Of a stretch of DNA of 43,216 nt, positions 25,122 to 33,841 are shown in pieces. The number at the start of each line of letters is the position of its first letter. Within the stretch, counting starts at the first letter, position 1. Source of the DNA: Flavobacteriaceae bacterium (GTDB lineage: Bacteria > Bacteroidota > Bacteroidia > Flavobacteriales > Flavobacteriaceae); assembly GCA_016649715.1 (NCBI GenBank), contig JAENXC010000024.1, positions 1-43,216 of the forward strand, read 5' to 3'. The notes under the pieces were generated by a model. The model was not told the origin of the DNA. It ran no database searches and was given only the letters and a program-made list of their open reading frames with translations. The translations under genes were made by a program, and so were the position numbers.

Positions 25122-25835
25122 ATGAAATCCAAATACCTATTAATCATACTTTTTATTGTTATTGGAAATCAATTTTCAGTTGCACAACACATTAAATTAG
25201 ATAAGAAAGAAATGTCTTTTTTAGCAACTCAGGAAAAAGTAAATGTTGTATTTACATACGAAGGTCTCCTTTTCAATGCAGACAATCTTACCGAAGCAGA
25301 ATTTGTGAACTATATAAAAGAAAAGATTGAAAACAAGCTTAATACTGAAGAAGCTTTGAAGTGGGAAAAAAGATATTTTTATGCCAAGGATTCAATTTTT
25401 CCTAAAATTTTTGTCACTTCCATAAATAATCGCATCAAGGATTATGATCATCCTATTAAATTTGTTCTAAATGATGAATCATCAAATTACACAATGAAAG
25501 TACAAACAGATTGGATGTATTTTGGTTATGATGTGGGAATAGCCAATCAACCGGCAAAAGCAAACTTAATAATTACATTTTATGAAACTTCAAACCCTAC
25601 TCAAATTGTATCTCTAATTGAAGTAGACAGAGCTCAAGGTTTCGATGTTATAGGAAACTTATCTTTTAATACTGAAGTCCCATTAGGAACAAGTGGAATA
25701 TCATCAACAAATTGGCTCGAAGAATTTTTAAAAGCAAATGAAGGTTTTCCAAGGCCAAGCCTTAAAAGAATGGGAAACATGTATGACAAAGCAGCCGTAA
25801 GATTTGGGATGACCCTAAAAAGAGTTTTGGATTAG
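25122..25835 (+). CDS. secreted hypothetical protein
   Basis: A 237-residue protein with signal peptide (KSKYLLIILFIVIGNQFSVA, cut probably before QHIK). The mature part starts LDKKEMSFLATQEKVNVVFT and includes a charged helical region (LTEAEFVNYIKEKIENKLN) and TNWLEEFLKANEGFPRPS. No cysteines and no lipobox, so it is soluble in the periplasm or released. I do not recognise a family. It is divergent from the DUF1684 gene and stands alone. Confidence 0.65.
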   Translation: MKSKYLLIILFIVIGNQFSVAQHIKLDKKEMSFLATQEKVNVVFTYEGLLFNADNLTEAEFVNYIKEKIENKLNTEEALKWEKRYFYAKDSIFPKIFVTSINNRIKDYDHPIKFVLNDESSNYTMKVQTDWMYFGYDVGIANQPAKANLIITFYETSNPTQIVSLIEVDRAQGFDVIGNLSFNTEVPLGTSGISSTNWLEEFLKANEGFPRPSLKRMGNMYDKAAVRFGMTLKRVLD

Positions 25836-25871
25836 AGATGAAAAAATAATTATGACAATAAATATTTTCAC

Positions 25872-25879
25872 TACATTTG
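25872..25879 (+). promoter_or_regulatory. -7 promoter element upstream of a tiny ORF
   Basis: TACATTTG fits TAnnTTTG exactly and lies 19 bases before the ATG of the 24-codon ORF at 25899. A matching -33 TTG is not evident. Confidence 0.4.
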
Positions 25880-25898
25880 GTTTCAATTTAAACAAAAA

Positions 25899-25973
25899 AT
25901 GAAAAATAGAACATACACCTGCCCAACCACCCAGGTCATTTCTGGAAAGAAATGTCGGCGATGTATGTATTGA
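25899..25973 (+). CDS. candidate 24-residue cysteine-containing microprotein
   Basis: The frame starts ATG after an A-rich leader (AACAAAAA, the usual Bacteroidota ribosome-binding context) and encodes MKNRTYTCPTTQVISGKK followed by CRRCMY and TGA. It has three cysteines (8, 19 and 22), the last two as CRRC. A TAnnTTTG element precedes it and a strong hairpin terminator follows at 26003, so it looks like an independent small transcription unit. It could be a zinc-binding microprotein, a leader peptide, or part of a small RNA. Coding status is an inference. Confidence 0.4.
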   Translation: MKNRTYTCPTTQVISGKKCRRCMY

Positions 25974-26002
25974 TTAAAAAGCAATAGGTTTATTCAATAT
26001 AA

Positions 26003-26033
26003 AAACGTCCCGGCTGTAACCGGGACGTTTTAC
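26003..26033 (+). terminator. rho-independent terminator upstream of the MFS gene
   Basis: AAACGTCCCGG and CCGGGACGTTT form a perfect 11-bp stem around CTGTAA, followed by TTTAC. It ends the small unit at 25899 and lies 22 bases before the MFS start. Confidence 0.85.
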
Positions 26034-26054
26034 ATTTATAAATACCAACCAAGG

Positions 26055-27278
26055 ATGAAAAAAATATACGCCAATTATTTAGCAATTTTCCGCGGACTTT
26101 CCCGCGAAATCTGGCTATTGTCTTTGGTAACGTTCATCAATCGGGCTGGCGCGATGGTGATACCGTTTTTGTCGCTATATCTTATAAATGTTGAGAATTT
26201 CACGCTTCCACAAGTAGGTTGGATAATGTCCTGCTTTGGCCTTGGTTCATTGTTCGGAACCTTTATTGGCGGCAAATTGACAGATTCCATTGGTTTTTAT
26301 AAAGTTATTCTTGGCAGTCTATTTTTGGGTGGAGTTGGTTTTATATTGCTTCAGTTTATAAGTACATTTTATGGTTTTTGCATCGGCATATTTTTACTCA
26401 CGTTGATGGCCGATGCGGGACGCCCTGCAATATTTGTGGCTGCGGATACATATAGCAAGCCCGGAAATACAACCCGAAGTATCACACTTATCCGACTGGC
26501 TATAAATTTGGGTTTTTCAATTGGTCCATTGGTTGGCGGATTGATTATTGCACATATCAACTACACTTCCCTCTTTTGGATTGATGGCCTTACCTGTATG
26601 ATTGCTTCACTTGGAGTTTTTCTACTACTGAAGCCGAAAAAACCAAAAGAAACTACTGTTGAAAAAATCGTCACTATTAAAGAAGGTGTTCCGCCCTACT
26701 TAAACAAGCTGTTTGTATTATTTTTTATCATAATGGTAGCAAATAGTTTAGCATTCGTCCAGTATTTTTCAGTTATGCCGGTCTATTATGAAAAAGCCCA
26801 TTTTCTTTCCGAAGATCTTATTGGATGGCTACTTTTTATAAACGGAGCCACAATAGTCATCTTTGAAATGCCGCTTATTGCTTGGCTGGACCGAAAGAAA
26901 ATATCAAAAACCATGGCCACATTTTGGGGGATATTCTTTTTGGGCCTGAGCTTTTTGGTTTTGAATTTTTCAAGCTGGAACGGTGTTTTGGTAATCGCCA
27001 TGTTTTTGATGACCTTGGGCGAAATGGTTGGTTTCCCTTTTTCAAACGCGCTCGCCCTGGAAATGGCTCCCAAGGGAAGAAAAGGAAGTTATATGGCGTT
27101 TTACAGTATGAGTTTCAGCATTGCGCACTTAATTGGGCACAACGGCGGGATGAATTTGGTCAATACTTTTGGCTATTTTAAAACGTGGACATTTTTCTCA
27201 ATATTTCTTCTGTTTATTGCTGGTTTGGCCATCTGGTTGTATTTCCTATTGAAAAAAGCTGAAACAAAAAATATTTGA
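26055..27278 (+). CDS. MFS family transporter
   Basis: A 407-residue polytopic protein with about 12 membrane segments. The N-terminal half has the MFS motif A equivalent in the loop after span 2 (FGTFIGGKLTDSIGFYKVIL) and RLAINLGFSIGPLVGGLI in span 5, typical of drug/sugar efflux MFS members. A basic cytoplasmic loop (KPKKPKETTVEKIV) separates the halves. The substrate cannot be inferred. Its leader is short because a terminator ends at 26033, so the promoter must overlap it or transcripts read through. Confidence 0.88.
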   Translation: MKKIYANYLAIFRGLSREIWLLSLVTFINRAGAMVIPFLSLYLINVENFTLPQVGWIMSCFGLGSLFGTFIGGKLTDSIGFYKVILGSLFLGGVGFILLQFISTFYGFCIGIFLLTLMADAGRPAIFVAADTYSKPGNTTRSITLIRLAINLGFSIGPLVGGLIIAHINYTSLFWIDGLTCMIASLGVFLLLKPKKPKETTVEKIVTIKEGVPPYLNKLFVLFFIIMVANSLAFVQYFSVMPVYYEKAHFLSEDLIGWLLFINGATIVIFEMPLIAWLDRKKISKTMATFWGIFFLGLSFLVLNFSSWNGVLVIAMFLMTLGEMVGFPFSNALALEMAPKGRKGSYMAFYSMSFSIAHLIGHNGGMNLVNTFGYFKTWTFFSIFLLFIAGLAIWLYFLLKKAETKNI

Positions 27279-27279
27279 A

Positions 27280-27483
27280 TTATCCTTTCAATTTATTTTT
27301 TTTATTGACCCGTTGTTGTTTCCTACTAATAATCACTGCATCCAAGCACGAGATCATGAGTCCAATTCCTGCAAAAAGACAAATGAGCCTAACAATAGTG
27401 TCTCCTGGAAATTCCAAACCCGTAAAACCCAACAATGCAGATAGAATTGTTACAATTAAAAAATGGATGGTATATTTTTTCAT
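27280..27483 (-). CDS. small membrane protein, DUF1328-like
   Basis: A 67-residue protein with two hydrophobic segments (about 5-20 and 31-50) and a basic tail (RKQQRVNKKNKLKG). The stretch FLIVTILSALLGFTGLEF followed by a second helix resembles the YtjA/DUF1328 pattern (IIAALLGFTGIA...). It starts at ATG 27483, and its stop is one base from the stop of the convergent MFS gene. Confidence 0.6.
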   Translation of the reverse strand: MKKYTIHFLIVTILSALLGFTGLEFPGDTIVRLICLFAGIGLMISCLDAVIISRKQQRVNKKNKLKG

Positions 27484-27576
27484 GCAAATTGATTTTTAGA
27501 TATTTAAAAATACACCGAAGGAACGGAAGCAACTATTAAAGAGGAACCAATTACCACATTTTTAACATTTTGAAAA

Positions 27577-28020
27577 TTATTTCAACTGTTTCAAAACATT
27601 ATTTTTAACCACATGCGAAAGCACGATTTGTGTTTTCGTTTCACCGTAAACAATAAGCTGGTCAATGAATGTTTCCAAATGTTTTTGATTCTTGAGTACA
27701 ACTTCCATCACTATATTTTCGTTCCCAGTGATGCGATAACAATTCAGGACCTCATCATAAGTTTTTACAATTTCAAGAAACGGTTTCAATTTTCCCATAA
27801 AAGCACGGAGAGTAATAATGGCCTTAAATTGATAGCCGGCCTCATAAGGCGAAACCACTGTAAAATAACCATTGATAATGCCGGAATCCTCCATTTTTTT
27901 TATCCGCTCAGAAACGGCGGGCGAACTAATGCCCACCTGCCTGCCAATTTCGGTATTGGGCTGTCGGGCGTTTTTCTGAAGACAATTCAGTATTTTCCAG
28001 TTTAATAGATCTATGTTCAT
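27577..28020 (-). CDS. Lrp/AsnC family transcriptional regulator
   Basis: A 147-residue regulator. The N-terminal winged HTH spans about 5-60 (DLLNWKILNCLQKNARQPNT, GRQVGISSPAVSERIKKMED, GIINGYFTVV). A RAM/AsnC ligand-binding domain covers about 65-145 (KAIITLRAFMGKL, VLNCYRITGNENIVMEVVLK, LIVYGETKTQIVLSHVVK). It probably controls amino-acid-related genes and itself; the AT-rich divergent region upstream (28021-28085) would hold its sites. The target is not evident from neighbours. Confidence 0.92.
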   Translation of the reverse strand: MNIDLLNWKILNCLQKNARQPNTEIGRQVGISSPAVSERIKKMEDSGIINGYFTVVSPYEAGYQFKAIITLRAFMGKLKPFLEIVKTYDEVLNCYRITGNENIVMEVVLKNQKHLETFIDQLIVYGETKTQIVLSHVVKNNVLKQLK

Positions 28021-28085
28021 ATTAAAGTTAAAAATAAAATTAATGTATTAATTAAAGTAAATATACACTTTTGCTTTAAAAGTGA

Positions 28086-28117
28086 TTGTGAAAAGCCACT
28101 ACTTGTCTTTAAATTTG
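28086..28117 (+). promoter_or_regulatory. Bacteroidota-type promoter for the gene at 28141
   Basis: TTG at 28086-28088 and TAAATTTG at 28110-28117, spacer 21 bases. This fits the TTG-N19-21-TAnnTTTG pattern, and the -7 element ends 23 bases before the ATG. Confidence 0.55.
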
Positions 28118-28140
28118 ATATGTTTTAAAAAGTAAAGAAA

Positions 28141-28536
28141 ATGTCACCCCAATCCTTTAGTAACAATCCACATTCTGCTATTTATAAAAAGTCTTTAGAA
28201 ATATTCAATTTGGCGAGAAATATTGCTCACTATCTAAGCCACGACCTTGCACCTCTTCAAAGAAATGGAACGGAAGACCCGAATATCTATTTTACTGGTG
28301 ATATTGTGCAACAATCTGTTTCATTGGGGCCAGAAATATTAAAAGCGGAAAGTCGTCCGTTTTCCGAAGAAAAGCATGAATACGCAGCCACGGTAATGCG
28401 CCTTTCAAATTTGCTTTATAAAAATTGTGAACGTCTGGAAAGAGTGAACAGCAACGGAAAGGATTTTCTACCATTACTTCAAAAAGAACTGAAAAAATTC
28501 AGAAAACTTCAGCATACCTGGAGATTGACACTTTAA
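28141..28536 (+). CDS. helical-bundle hypothetical protein (paralogue A)
   Basis: A 131-residue soluble, mostly helical protein. Helix landmarks are IYKKSLEIFNLARNIAHYLS, DIVQQSVSLGPEILKAE, EKHEYAATVMRLSNLLY and FLPLLQKELKKFRKLQHTW. The same four landmarks occur in the same order in the next gene (28609), so the two are diverged paralogues. This suggests a four-helix bundle that may form a heteromer with its neighbour. No catalytic residues are visible. Function unknown. Confidence 0.65.
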   Translation: MSPQSFSNNPHSAIYKKSLEIFNLARNIAHYLSHDLAPLQRNGTEDPNIYFTGDIVQQSVSLGPEILKAESRPFSEEKHEYAATVMRLSNLLYKNCERLERVNSNGKDFLPLLQKELKKFRKLQHTWRLTL

Positions 28537-28608
28537 TTCACAAAACACATTTTTCTTTTATCAATATGCAATTGTTACATTTGTACAACAATGGTAATAT
28601 GAAAAAAT

Positions 28609-29214
28609 ATGTTTGATGAAGAAGACGATTTCGACCCTATGGAACGCCACAATCGTGTACGGCAAATGCCCATTTTTTTAAAAGCCGAGGAAATTTCGGA
28701 GTTGGTCCGCCACATTGTAAAATCTGTTGAAAAGACAGATATAAAATTTAAGCGAGCGGGTGAAAAGGAAATGCTGGAGCATAACCTGAACTATTTGATG
28801 GAAAATTCAATGATAATTCCCGCAAAAATAGCCGGTGCAGCAGGTGTGGGAATCTATGATCTTAAAATGGAAAATGCTGCCATCATCCGCAAAGCAGCTC
28901 GCGAACTAATTACCGATGCGCGTGGCATACAAATGCACGGTTTTAAAGACACGGAATATTTGGACTTGCTACGGAAAGAAGTTGAAGAATTCCGTGTCCT
29001 TTTTGCTGAATGGGTAAAAACCTTCGATCCGTGGGATTACATTATTGACCGCTGGGGCCTGTTCAATCCACCTGGCATTAATTATGACGATCACGACCCC
29101 GATGATGACATTCCCTTTGACCCAAGCGACCTGCCCGATGAATTTTTTGGCGACTTCGAAGACGATGACGACATTGATGGGGATTGGGATGAAGAAGATA
29201 ATTCTCCAGAATAA
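28609..29214 (+). CDS. helical-bundle hypothetical protein with acidic tail (paralogue B)
   Basis: A 201-residue cytosolic protein. The N-terminus is acidic (MFDEEDDFDPMERH). The helical core has PIFLKAEEISELVRHIVKSV, ENSMIIPAKIAGAAGVG, KMENAAIIRKAARELI and EYLDLLRKEVEEFRVLFAEW, parallel to paralogue A. The C-terminal 40 residues are very rich in Asp/Glu (DDHDPDDDIP... FEDDDDIDGD), probably disordered. A TACATTTG element at 28576-28583 may give it a separate promoter. Function unknown. Confidence 0.65.
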   Translation: MFDEEDDFDPMERHNRVRQMPIFLKAEEISELVRHIVKSVEKTDIKFKRAGEKEMLEHNLNYLMENSMIIPAKIAGAAGVGIYDLKMENAAIIRKAARELITDARGIQMHGFKDTEYLDLLRKEVEEFRVLFAEWVKTFDPWDYIIDRWGLFNPPGINYDDHDPDDDIPFDPSDLPDEFFGDFEDDDDIDGDWDEEDNSPE

Positions 29215-29673
29215 TCAACGCAACAATCTCGGATCAAAATCCATCTTATCAATCTTAGTTATCTTTAGCTCCCCAATGTCCTTGTGTAAAGGGTTTACCA
29301 AGATGTTACTCTCTTGGGGCATTACCGCAGAAGGTACTCTCATAGCCAAATTTTCTTTCTTTTTAAGCCAATTGGAACCTAAAATTTGCAATTGGTTCAC
29401 GGCTTCTTCAGTACTCCATTTTGGTCTGATAAAATCAACGGATTGTATTATTTTAATGGAGGAATCCGGAATTTCAACTTCCACAAAGGAATAATCCAAA
29501 GAAAGTTCCGCATAGTTCACGTGTACAATAATTTCAAGTAAACTTAACGAAAGATTTTCTGAAAAATACAACATGACATCGCCAACCTTGTTCCATCTAC
29601 CACCATATAACCTAGCGCCCTCTCCGGACAAATCATCAATATACTGTGTTTTGGCAATCCTGAATATACGCAC
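29215..29673 (-). CDS. RES-domain toxin (NAD+-degrading) of a Xre-RES pair
   Basis: A 152-residue RES-domain protein. The N-terminal FRIAKTQYIDDLSGEGARLY and GGRWNKVGDVMLYFSENLSL carry the conserved Arg, Glu and GGRWN residues, and ALAMRVPSAVMP-like text (LAMRVPSAVMPQESNILVNP) is typical. RES toxins of this type (MbcT, Res) break down NAD+. The RES motif itself is shifted to SLSLLEIIVH here. Its start is 2 bases after the antitoxin stop, so the two are co-expressed. Stop is one base from the convergent paralogue B. Confidence 0.9.
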   Translation of the reverse strand: MRIFRIAKTQYIDDLSGEGARLYGGRWNKVGDVMLYFSENLSLSLLEIIVHVNYAELSLDYSFVEVEIPDSSIKIIQSVDFIRPKWSTEEAVNQLQILGSNWLKKKENLAMRVPSAVMPQESNILVNPLHKDIGELKITKIDKMDFDPRLLR

Positions 29674-29675
29674 AG

Positions 29676-30176
29676 CTATGAAGGAATTCCATGAGCAATG
29701 CGCCCAAGGATATTTTTAACATACTGAATACCGAACCGGGTATCTAAAAAATCCAACGGTTTTTGCCCATTAAAGATATAAGGAGTGGAATGTAGCCATT
29801 TTCTGAAATTATCAAGCGTATCAAAAACTTCAATTCCATTTGAGACTACCTCGGCTATCTGAAAAAGCTGTTCTGTAGTTGAAACACCCAAAAGGTCATC
29901 ATCGGATTTTCGTTGCAAAGTGCGGTGGGAAGTATGCAAAAGCTCACTCAATCTATCCATAGAAACATCAAGAACTTCACAAACAGAATAAACCACACTT
30001 TTGGGCAAACCCTTTCGGGTAATAGTAATGAGGTCTATATCGCTATTTACTACTTGGCCTACTTGACTTACCCCTCCCAATACCCCGACAATTCTATCAA
30101 AGGGGTTTTCCAACAGATAAAAAACCTCTGGCTCTTTAACTAAATTTACATCAGTATGGGTTTTATAATTTTCCAT
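29676..30176 (-). CDS. Xre/MbcA/ParS-type antitoxin
   Basis: A 166-residue antitoxin. The N-terminal HTH-like region spans about 40-100 (DLITITRKGLPKSVVYSVCE, LDVSMDRLSELLHTSHRTLQ). The DUF2384 toxin-binding domain is C-terminal (EQLFQIAEVVSNGIEVF, FRKWLHSTPYIFNGQKPLDF, GIQYVKNILGRIAHGI). I choose ATG 30176 over a GTG at 30194, because a TATATTTG -7 element (30201-30194) would place the transcript start downstream of that GTG. It should neutralise the RES toxin and repress its own promoter. Confidence 0.88.
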   Translation of the reverse strand: MENYKTHTDVNLVKEPEVFYLLENPFDRIVGVLGGVSQVGQVVNSDIDLITITRKGLPKSVVYSVCEVLDVSMDRLSELLHTSHRTLQRKSDDDLLGVSTTEQLFQIAEVVSNGIEVFDTLDNFRKWLHSTPYIFNGQKPLDFLDTRFGIQYVKNILGRIAHGIPS

Positions 30177-30180
30177 CTTC

Positions 30181-30215
30181 ACGACATTTGACACAAATAT
30201 ATGTATTTTTGTCGT
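30181..30215 (-). promoter_or_regulatory. promoter and candidate operator of the Xre-RES operon
   Basis: On the minus strand TATATTTG (30201-30194) fits TAnnTTTG. It lies between the inverted half-sites ACGACA (30181-30186) and TGTCGT (30210-30215). Half-sites bracketing a -7 element just upstream of an antitoxin fit autorepression; this is inferred. Confidence 0.45.
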
Positions 30216-30230
30216 TACCTAAAAGCATTT

Positions 30231-33200
30231 CTACATATTTCTTCTATATTGTCCCCCAACTTCAAACAGGCCTTCTGTTATTTGGCCCAAGGAACACACT
30301 TTGGTGGCTTCCATTAGTTGCTCAAACATATTTTTATTGTGTATGGCTGCAGTTTTCACTTTTTCAATAGAAGAAGTTGCAATTTTTCTTTGCATTTTAT
30401 GAAGATTTTGAAGGGTTTCTATTTGAACTTGCTTTTCTTCCTCTGTTGCCCGGATCACTTCGTCCGGTAACACTGTTGGTGAACCTTTACTGCTCAAAAA
30501 AGTGTTTACCCCAATAATTGGGAATTCTCCATTGTGCTTTAAAGTTTCATAATATAAGCTCTCTTCCTGAATTTTGCTACGCTGATACATCGTTTCCATT
30601 GCTCCCAAGACTCCGCCTCGTTCTGTTATACTATCAAATTCCTTCAAAACGGCTTCTTCCACAAGATCTGTCAATTCTTCAATGATGAATGAACCTTGAA
30701 TCGGGTTTTCATTTTTAGCCAAACCCAACTCCTTATTTATAATCAACTGAATTGCCATAGCGCGACGTACACTTTCCTCGGTAGGGGTTGTAATTGCTTC
30801 GTCATATGCGTTTGTGTGAAGCGAATTGCAATTGTCATAAATAGCATACAAAGCCTGGAGCGTGGTACGAATGTCATTAAAATCAATTTCTTGGGCATGC
30901 AGGGAACGTCCCGAAGTCTGAATGTGATATTTCAGCATTTGGGCTCGTGGATTTGCACCGTATTTTTCTTTCAAAGCCTTAGCCCAAATCTTTCGGGCAA
31001 CACGACCAATAACTGCATATTCAGGATCTATTCCATTGCTGAAGAAAAATGAAAGATTCGGGCCAAATTCGTTGATGTCCATCCCCCTGCTCAAATAATA
31101 TTCAACATACGTAAAACCATTGGAAAGTGTAAACGCCAACTGGGTTATGGGGTTTGCGCCCGCTTCCGCAATGTGATAACCACTGATGGAAACCGAATAA
31201 AAATTTCGAACTTTTTTCTCAATAAAATATTCCTGCACATCGCCCATCAATCTCAAGGCAAATTCTGTTGAAAATATACAAGTATTCTGCGCTTGGTCTT
31301 CCTTTAAAATATCAGCCTGGACCGTACCGCGGACCTGTCGCAATGTTTCGTATTTAATTGTATCGTAAACTTCCAAATCCAAAACCTGATCTCCGGTAAC
31401 GCCCAGAAGCATCAATCCCAAACCGTTGTTGCTTTCGGGCAAATCTCCGTGATATTTTGGTCTTTCAATTCCCTTTCCTTTGTAAATAGTTGTTATTTTT
31501 TTTACCACTTCATCCTCCAGACCATTCTCTTTAATGTATTTCTCACAATTTTGGTCAATGGCAGCATTCATAAAAAAGCCCAACAACATAGGTGCTGGCC
31601 CATTGATGGTCATACTTACGGAGGTCATGGGGTGACTCAGATCAAAGCCCGAATAAAGTTTCTTGGCATCGTCCAAACAACAGATGGAAACTCCCGCATT
31701 CCCGATTTTTCCATAAATATCAGGTCGTAGGTCTGGGTCGTTTCCGTATAAAGTAACACTGTCAAAAGCCGTGGAAAGTCTTTTGGCCGGTAAGCCCATG
31801 CTCACATAGTGAAAACGTCTATTGGTACGTTCAGGTCCACCTTCGCCTGCGAACATTCGGGCTGGATCCTCTCCTGTTCTTTTAAAAGGATAAAGCCCCG
31901 AGGTAAAAGGAAATTCCCCAGGAACATTCTCTTGAAGCACCCATTTCAAAATATCGCCCCAAGCCTGATATTTCGGAAGTGCAACCTTTGGAATTTGGGT
32001 ATGCGACAGCGATTCGGTATGGGTATCTATATTAATTTCTTTCCCGCGAACCTTAAAGCTGTATATCGAGTTTTTATATTTGTTTACCTTTTCATCCCAA
32101 CCAGTGATTATTTCCCAATTAAAAGGATCCAAGCTCAATTTTTCCCGGTCAAATTCAGCGAGCAACAATTTTAATAAATCCTTGTTTCCTACCATATCGG
32201 CAGGCAGGTTTTCTGAATTGACAATCGATTCGGAAACCATTCCCGTTTTATCAACTTTCGGTTTTTTTCCAGAAATGGATTCTATTGTTTTGAAAATTCC
32301 ATACAGCCTTTGGGCTACTTCTGCCTGTTCCGAAGCTTTTCTGTCATAAGCTCTATTGTTTTCAGAAATTTCTGAAAGATAGCGCGTTCGCGAAGGCGGG
32401 ATAACGAAAATCTTTTCTTCCATTTCTTCTGAAATGTGGAAATCGCTCTTTAAATCGGAATCTGTTTTCTCAGCAATTTTTCCCATAACTGCTTTGTACA
32501 GCTTGTTCATTCCAGGATCGTTGAACTGAGAGGCGATAGTGCCATAAACGGGAAGTTCATCCTGCGGGGTGTCCCAAAGATGATGGTTGCGGACATATTG
32601 TTTTTTAACATCGCGCAAGGCATCGAGCGAACCGCGTTTGTCAAATTTATTGATTGCCACCAAATCGGCAAAATCAAGCATATCAATCTTTTCAAGCTGG
32701 GTGGCGGCTCCAAATTCTGGCGTCATCACATATAGCGAAACGTCGCTGTGTTCCAAAATTTCAGTATCGCTTTGTCCAATTCCAGAAGTTTCAAGGATAA
32801 TTAGGTCATATTCCGCAGCTTTCAGCACCTCAATAGCTTCGGTTACATATTTTGAAAGCGCAAGATTGCTTTGGCGCGTTGCCAAACTGCGCATATAAAC
32901 CCTTGGCGAATTGATGGCATTCATTCGGATGCGGTCCCCCAAAAGTGCGCCCCCCGTTTTTCTTTTTGAAGGATCTACAGAAACAATTCCAATAGTTTTC
33001 TTTGGAAAATCTATCAAAAACCTTCTAACCAATTCATCCACCAAGGAAGATTTTCCCGCACCACCCGTCCCCGTAATTCCCAGAACAGGAGTGATGGATT
33101 TTTTATTTTTAATGTGAATTTTATCAAGGGTTTCTTTAGCAACCTCAGGAAAATTTTCTGCCGAAGTAATAATTCGCGCAATGGCACCTATTTCTTTCCT

Positions 33201-33677
33201 CGGAAGTTTTTCGAATTCCCCATTTAGTTTTTCGCCAATAGCGAAATCAGACTGCTCCACTAAATCGTTTATCATTCCTTGCAGCCCCATCTCTCGTCCA
33301 TCGTCCGGTGTGTAAATGCGAGTAATGCCGTAATCCATCAAATCCTTTATTTCCGAAGGAAGAATCACGCCGCCGCCGCCGCCAAATATCTTTATGTGGC
33401 CGGCACCTTTTTCCTGCAACAAATTATACATATATTTAAAGTATTCATTATGCCCACCTTGATAAGAGGTCATGGCTATTGCGTTGGCATCCTCTTGTAT
33501 TGCGGTGTTTACAACTTCTTCCACACTGCGGTCGTGGCCCAAATGGATCACTTCCACTCCTGTGGCCTGAATAATACGCCGCATAATGTTTATAGCGGCA
33601 TCGTGGCCGTCAAAAAGGGAAGCAGCGGTAACAATGCGAACTTTGTACTTTGGTTTATAAGGATTTAGCTGTTGCAT
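30231..33677 (-). CDS. icmF: fused isobutyryl-CoA mutase IcmF
   Basis: A 1148-residue adenosylcobalamin enzyme with three parts. The B12-binding domain (about 10-150) has [10 protein letters not shown] and base-off His 24. A MeaB-like G-protein chaperone (about 190-480) has Walker [11 protein letters not shown]. The mutase barrel lies at about 550-1148 ([57 protein letters not shown]). In methylmalonyl-CoA mutase two substrate-contact positions are Tyr 89 and Arg 207; here they appear as Phe 609 (MFAGEG) and Gln 797 (QAQNT), as in known IcmF proteins. That favours isobutyryl/n-butyryl-CoA isomerisation. Alignment is by eye. Confidence 0.92.
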   Translation of the reverse strand: MQQLNPYKPKYKVRIVTAASLFDGHDAAINIMRRIIQATGVEVIHLGHDRSVEEVVNTAIQEDANAIAMTSYQGGHNEYFKYMYNLLQEKGAGHIKIFGGGGGVILPSEIKDLMDYGITRIYTPDDGREMGLQGMINDLVEQSDFAIGEKLNGEFEKLPRKEIGAIARIITSAENFPEVAKETLDKIHIKNKKSITPVLGITGTGGAGKSSLVDELVRRFLIDFPKKTIGIVSVDPSKRKTGGALLGDRIRMNAINSPRVYMRSLATRQSNLALSKYVTEAIEVLKAAEYDLIILETSGIGQSDTEILEHSDVSLYVMTPEFGAATQLEKIDMLDFADLVAINKFDKRGSLDALRDVKKQYVRNHHLWDTPQDELPVYGTIASQFNDPGMNKLYKAVMGKIAEKTDSDLKSDFHISEEMEEKIFVIPPSRTRYLSEISENNRAYDRKASEQAEVAQRLYGIFKTIESISGKKPKVDKTGMVSESIVNSENLPADMVGNKDLLKLLLAEFDREKLSLDPFNWEIITGWDEKVNKYKNSIYSFKVRGKEINIDTHTESLSHTQIPKVALPKYQAWGDILKWVLQENVPGEFPFTSGLYPFKRTGEDPARMFAGEGGPERTNRRFHYVSMGLPAKRLSTAFDSVTLYGNDPDLRPDIYGKIGNAGVSICCLDDAKKLYSGFDLSHPMTSVSMTINGPAPMLLGFFMNAAIDQNCEKYIKENGLEDEVVKKITTIYKGKGIERPKYHGDLPESNNGLGLMLLGVTGDQVLDLEVYDTIKYETLRQVRGTVQADILKEDQAQNTCIFSTEFALRLMGDVQEYFIEKKVRNFYSVSISGYHIAEAGANPITQLAFTLSNGFTYVEYYLSRGMDINEFGPNLSFFFSNGIDPEYAVIGRVARKIWAKALKEKYGANPRAQMLKYHIQTSGRSLHAQEIDFNDIRTTLQALYAIYDNCNSLHTNAYDEAITTPTEESVRRAMAIQLIINKELGLAKNENPIQGSFIIEELTDLVEEAVLKEFDSITERGGVLGAMETMYQRSKIQEESLYYETLKHNGEFPIIGVNTFLSSKGSPTVLPDEVIRATEEEKQVQIETLQNLHKMQRKIATSSIEKVKTAAIHNKNMFEQLMEATKVCSLGQITEGLFEVGGQYRRNM

Positions 33678-33777
33678 AATGTGTTTTACTTATAAATATG
33701 AAATGCAAATTTAGTCAAAACGTAACGAACGTAACGCTTTCGGGGATGAACGATATTAAAAATATTTCTAAAAAGTA

Positions 33778-33807
33778 TTGCTTTTATTCAATATTTTTGT
33801 ATCTTGC
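33778..33807 (+). promoter_or_regulatory. promoter of the first T9SS protein gene
   Basis: TTG (33778-33780), 19-base spacer, TATCTTGC (33800-33807), close to TTG-N19-TAnnTTTG, with the ATG 35 bases further on. The second copy keeps TTTTTGTATCTT at 35019-35030 but has lost the TTG at -33. Confidence 0.5.
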
Positions 33808-33841
33808 GTCATCAATATTAAACAATTTAAAACTTAACATT

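Noticed and set aside
33698-33841. N-terminal extension of T9SS copy 1
   Set aside because: The extension lacks a signal peptide and covers the promoter; ATG 33842 gives a normal signal peptide as in copy 2.
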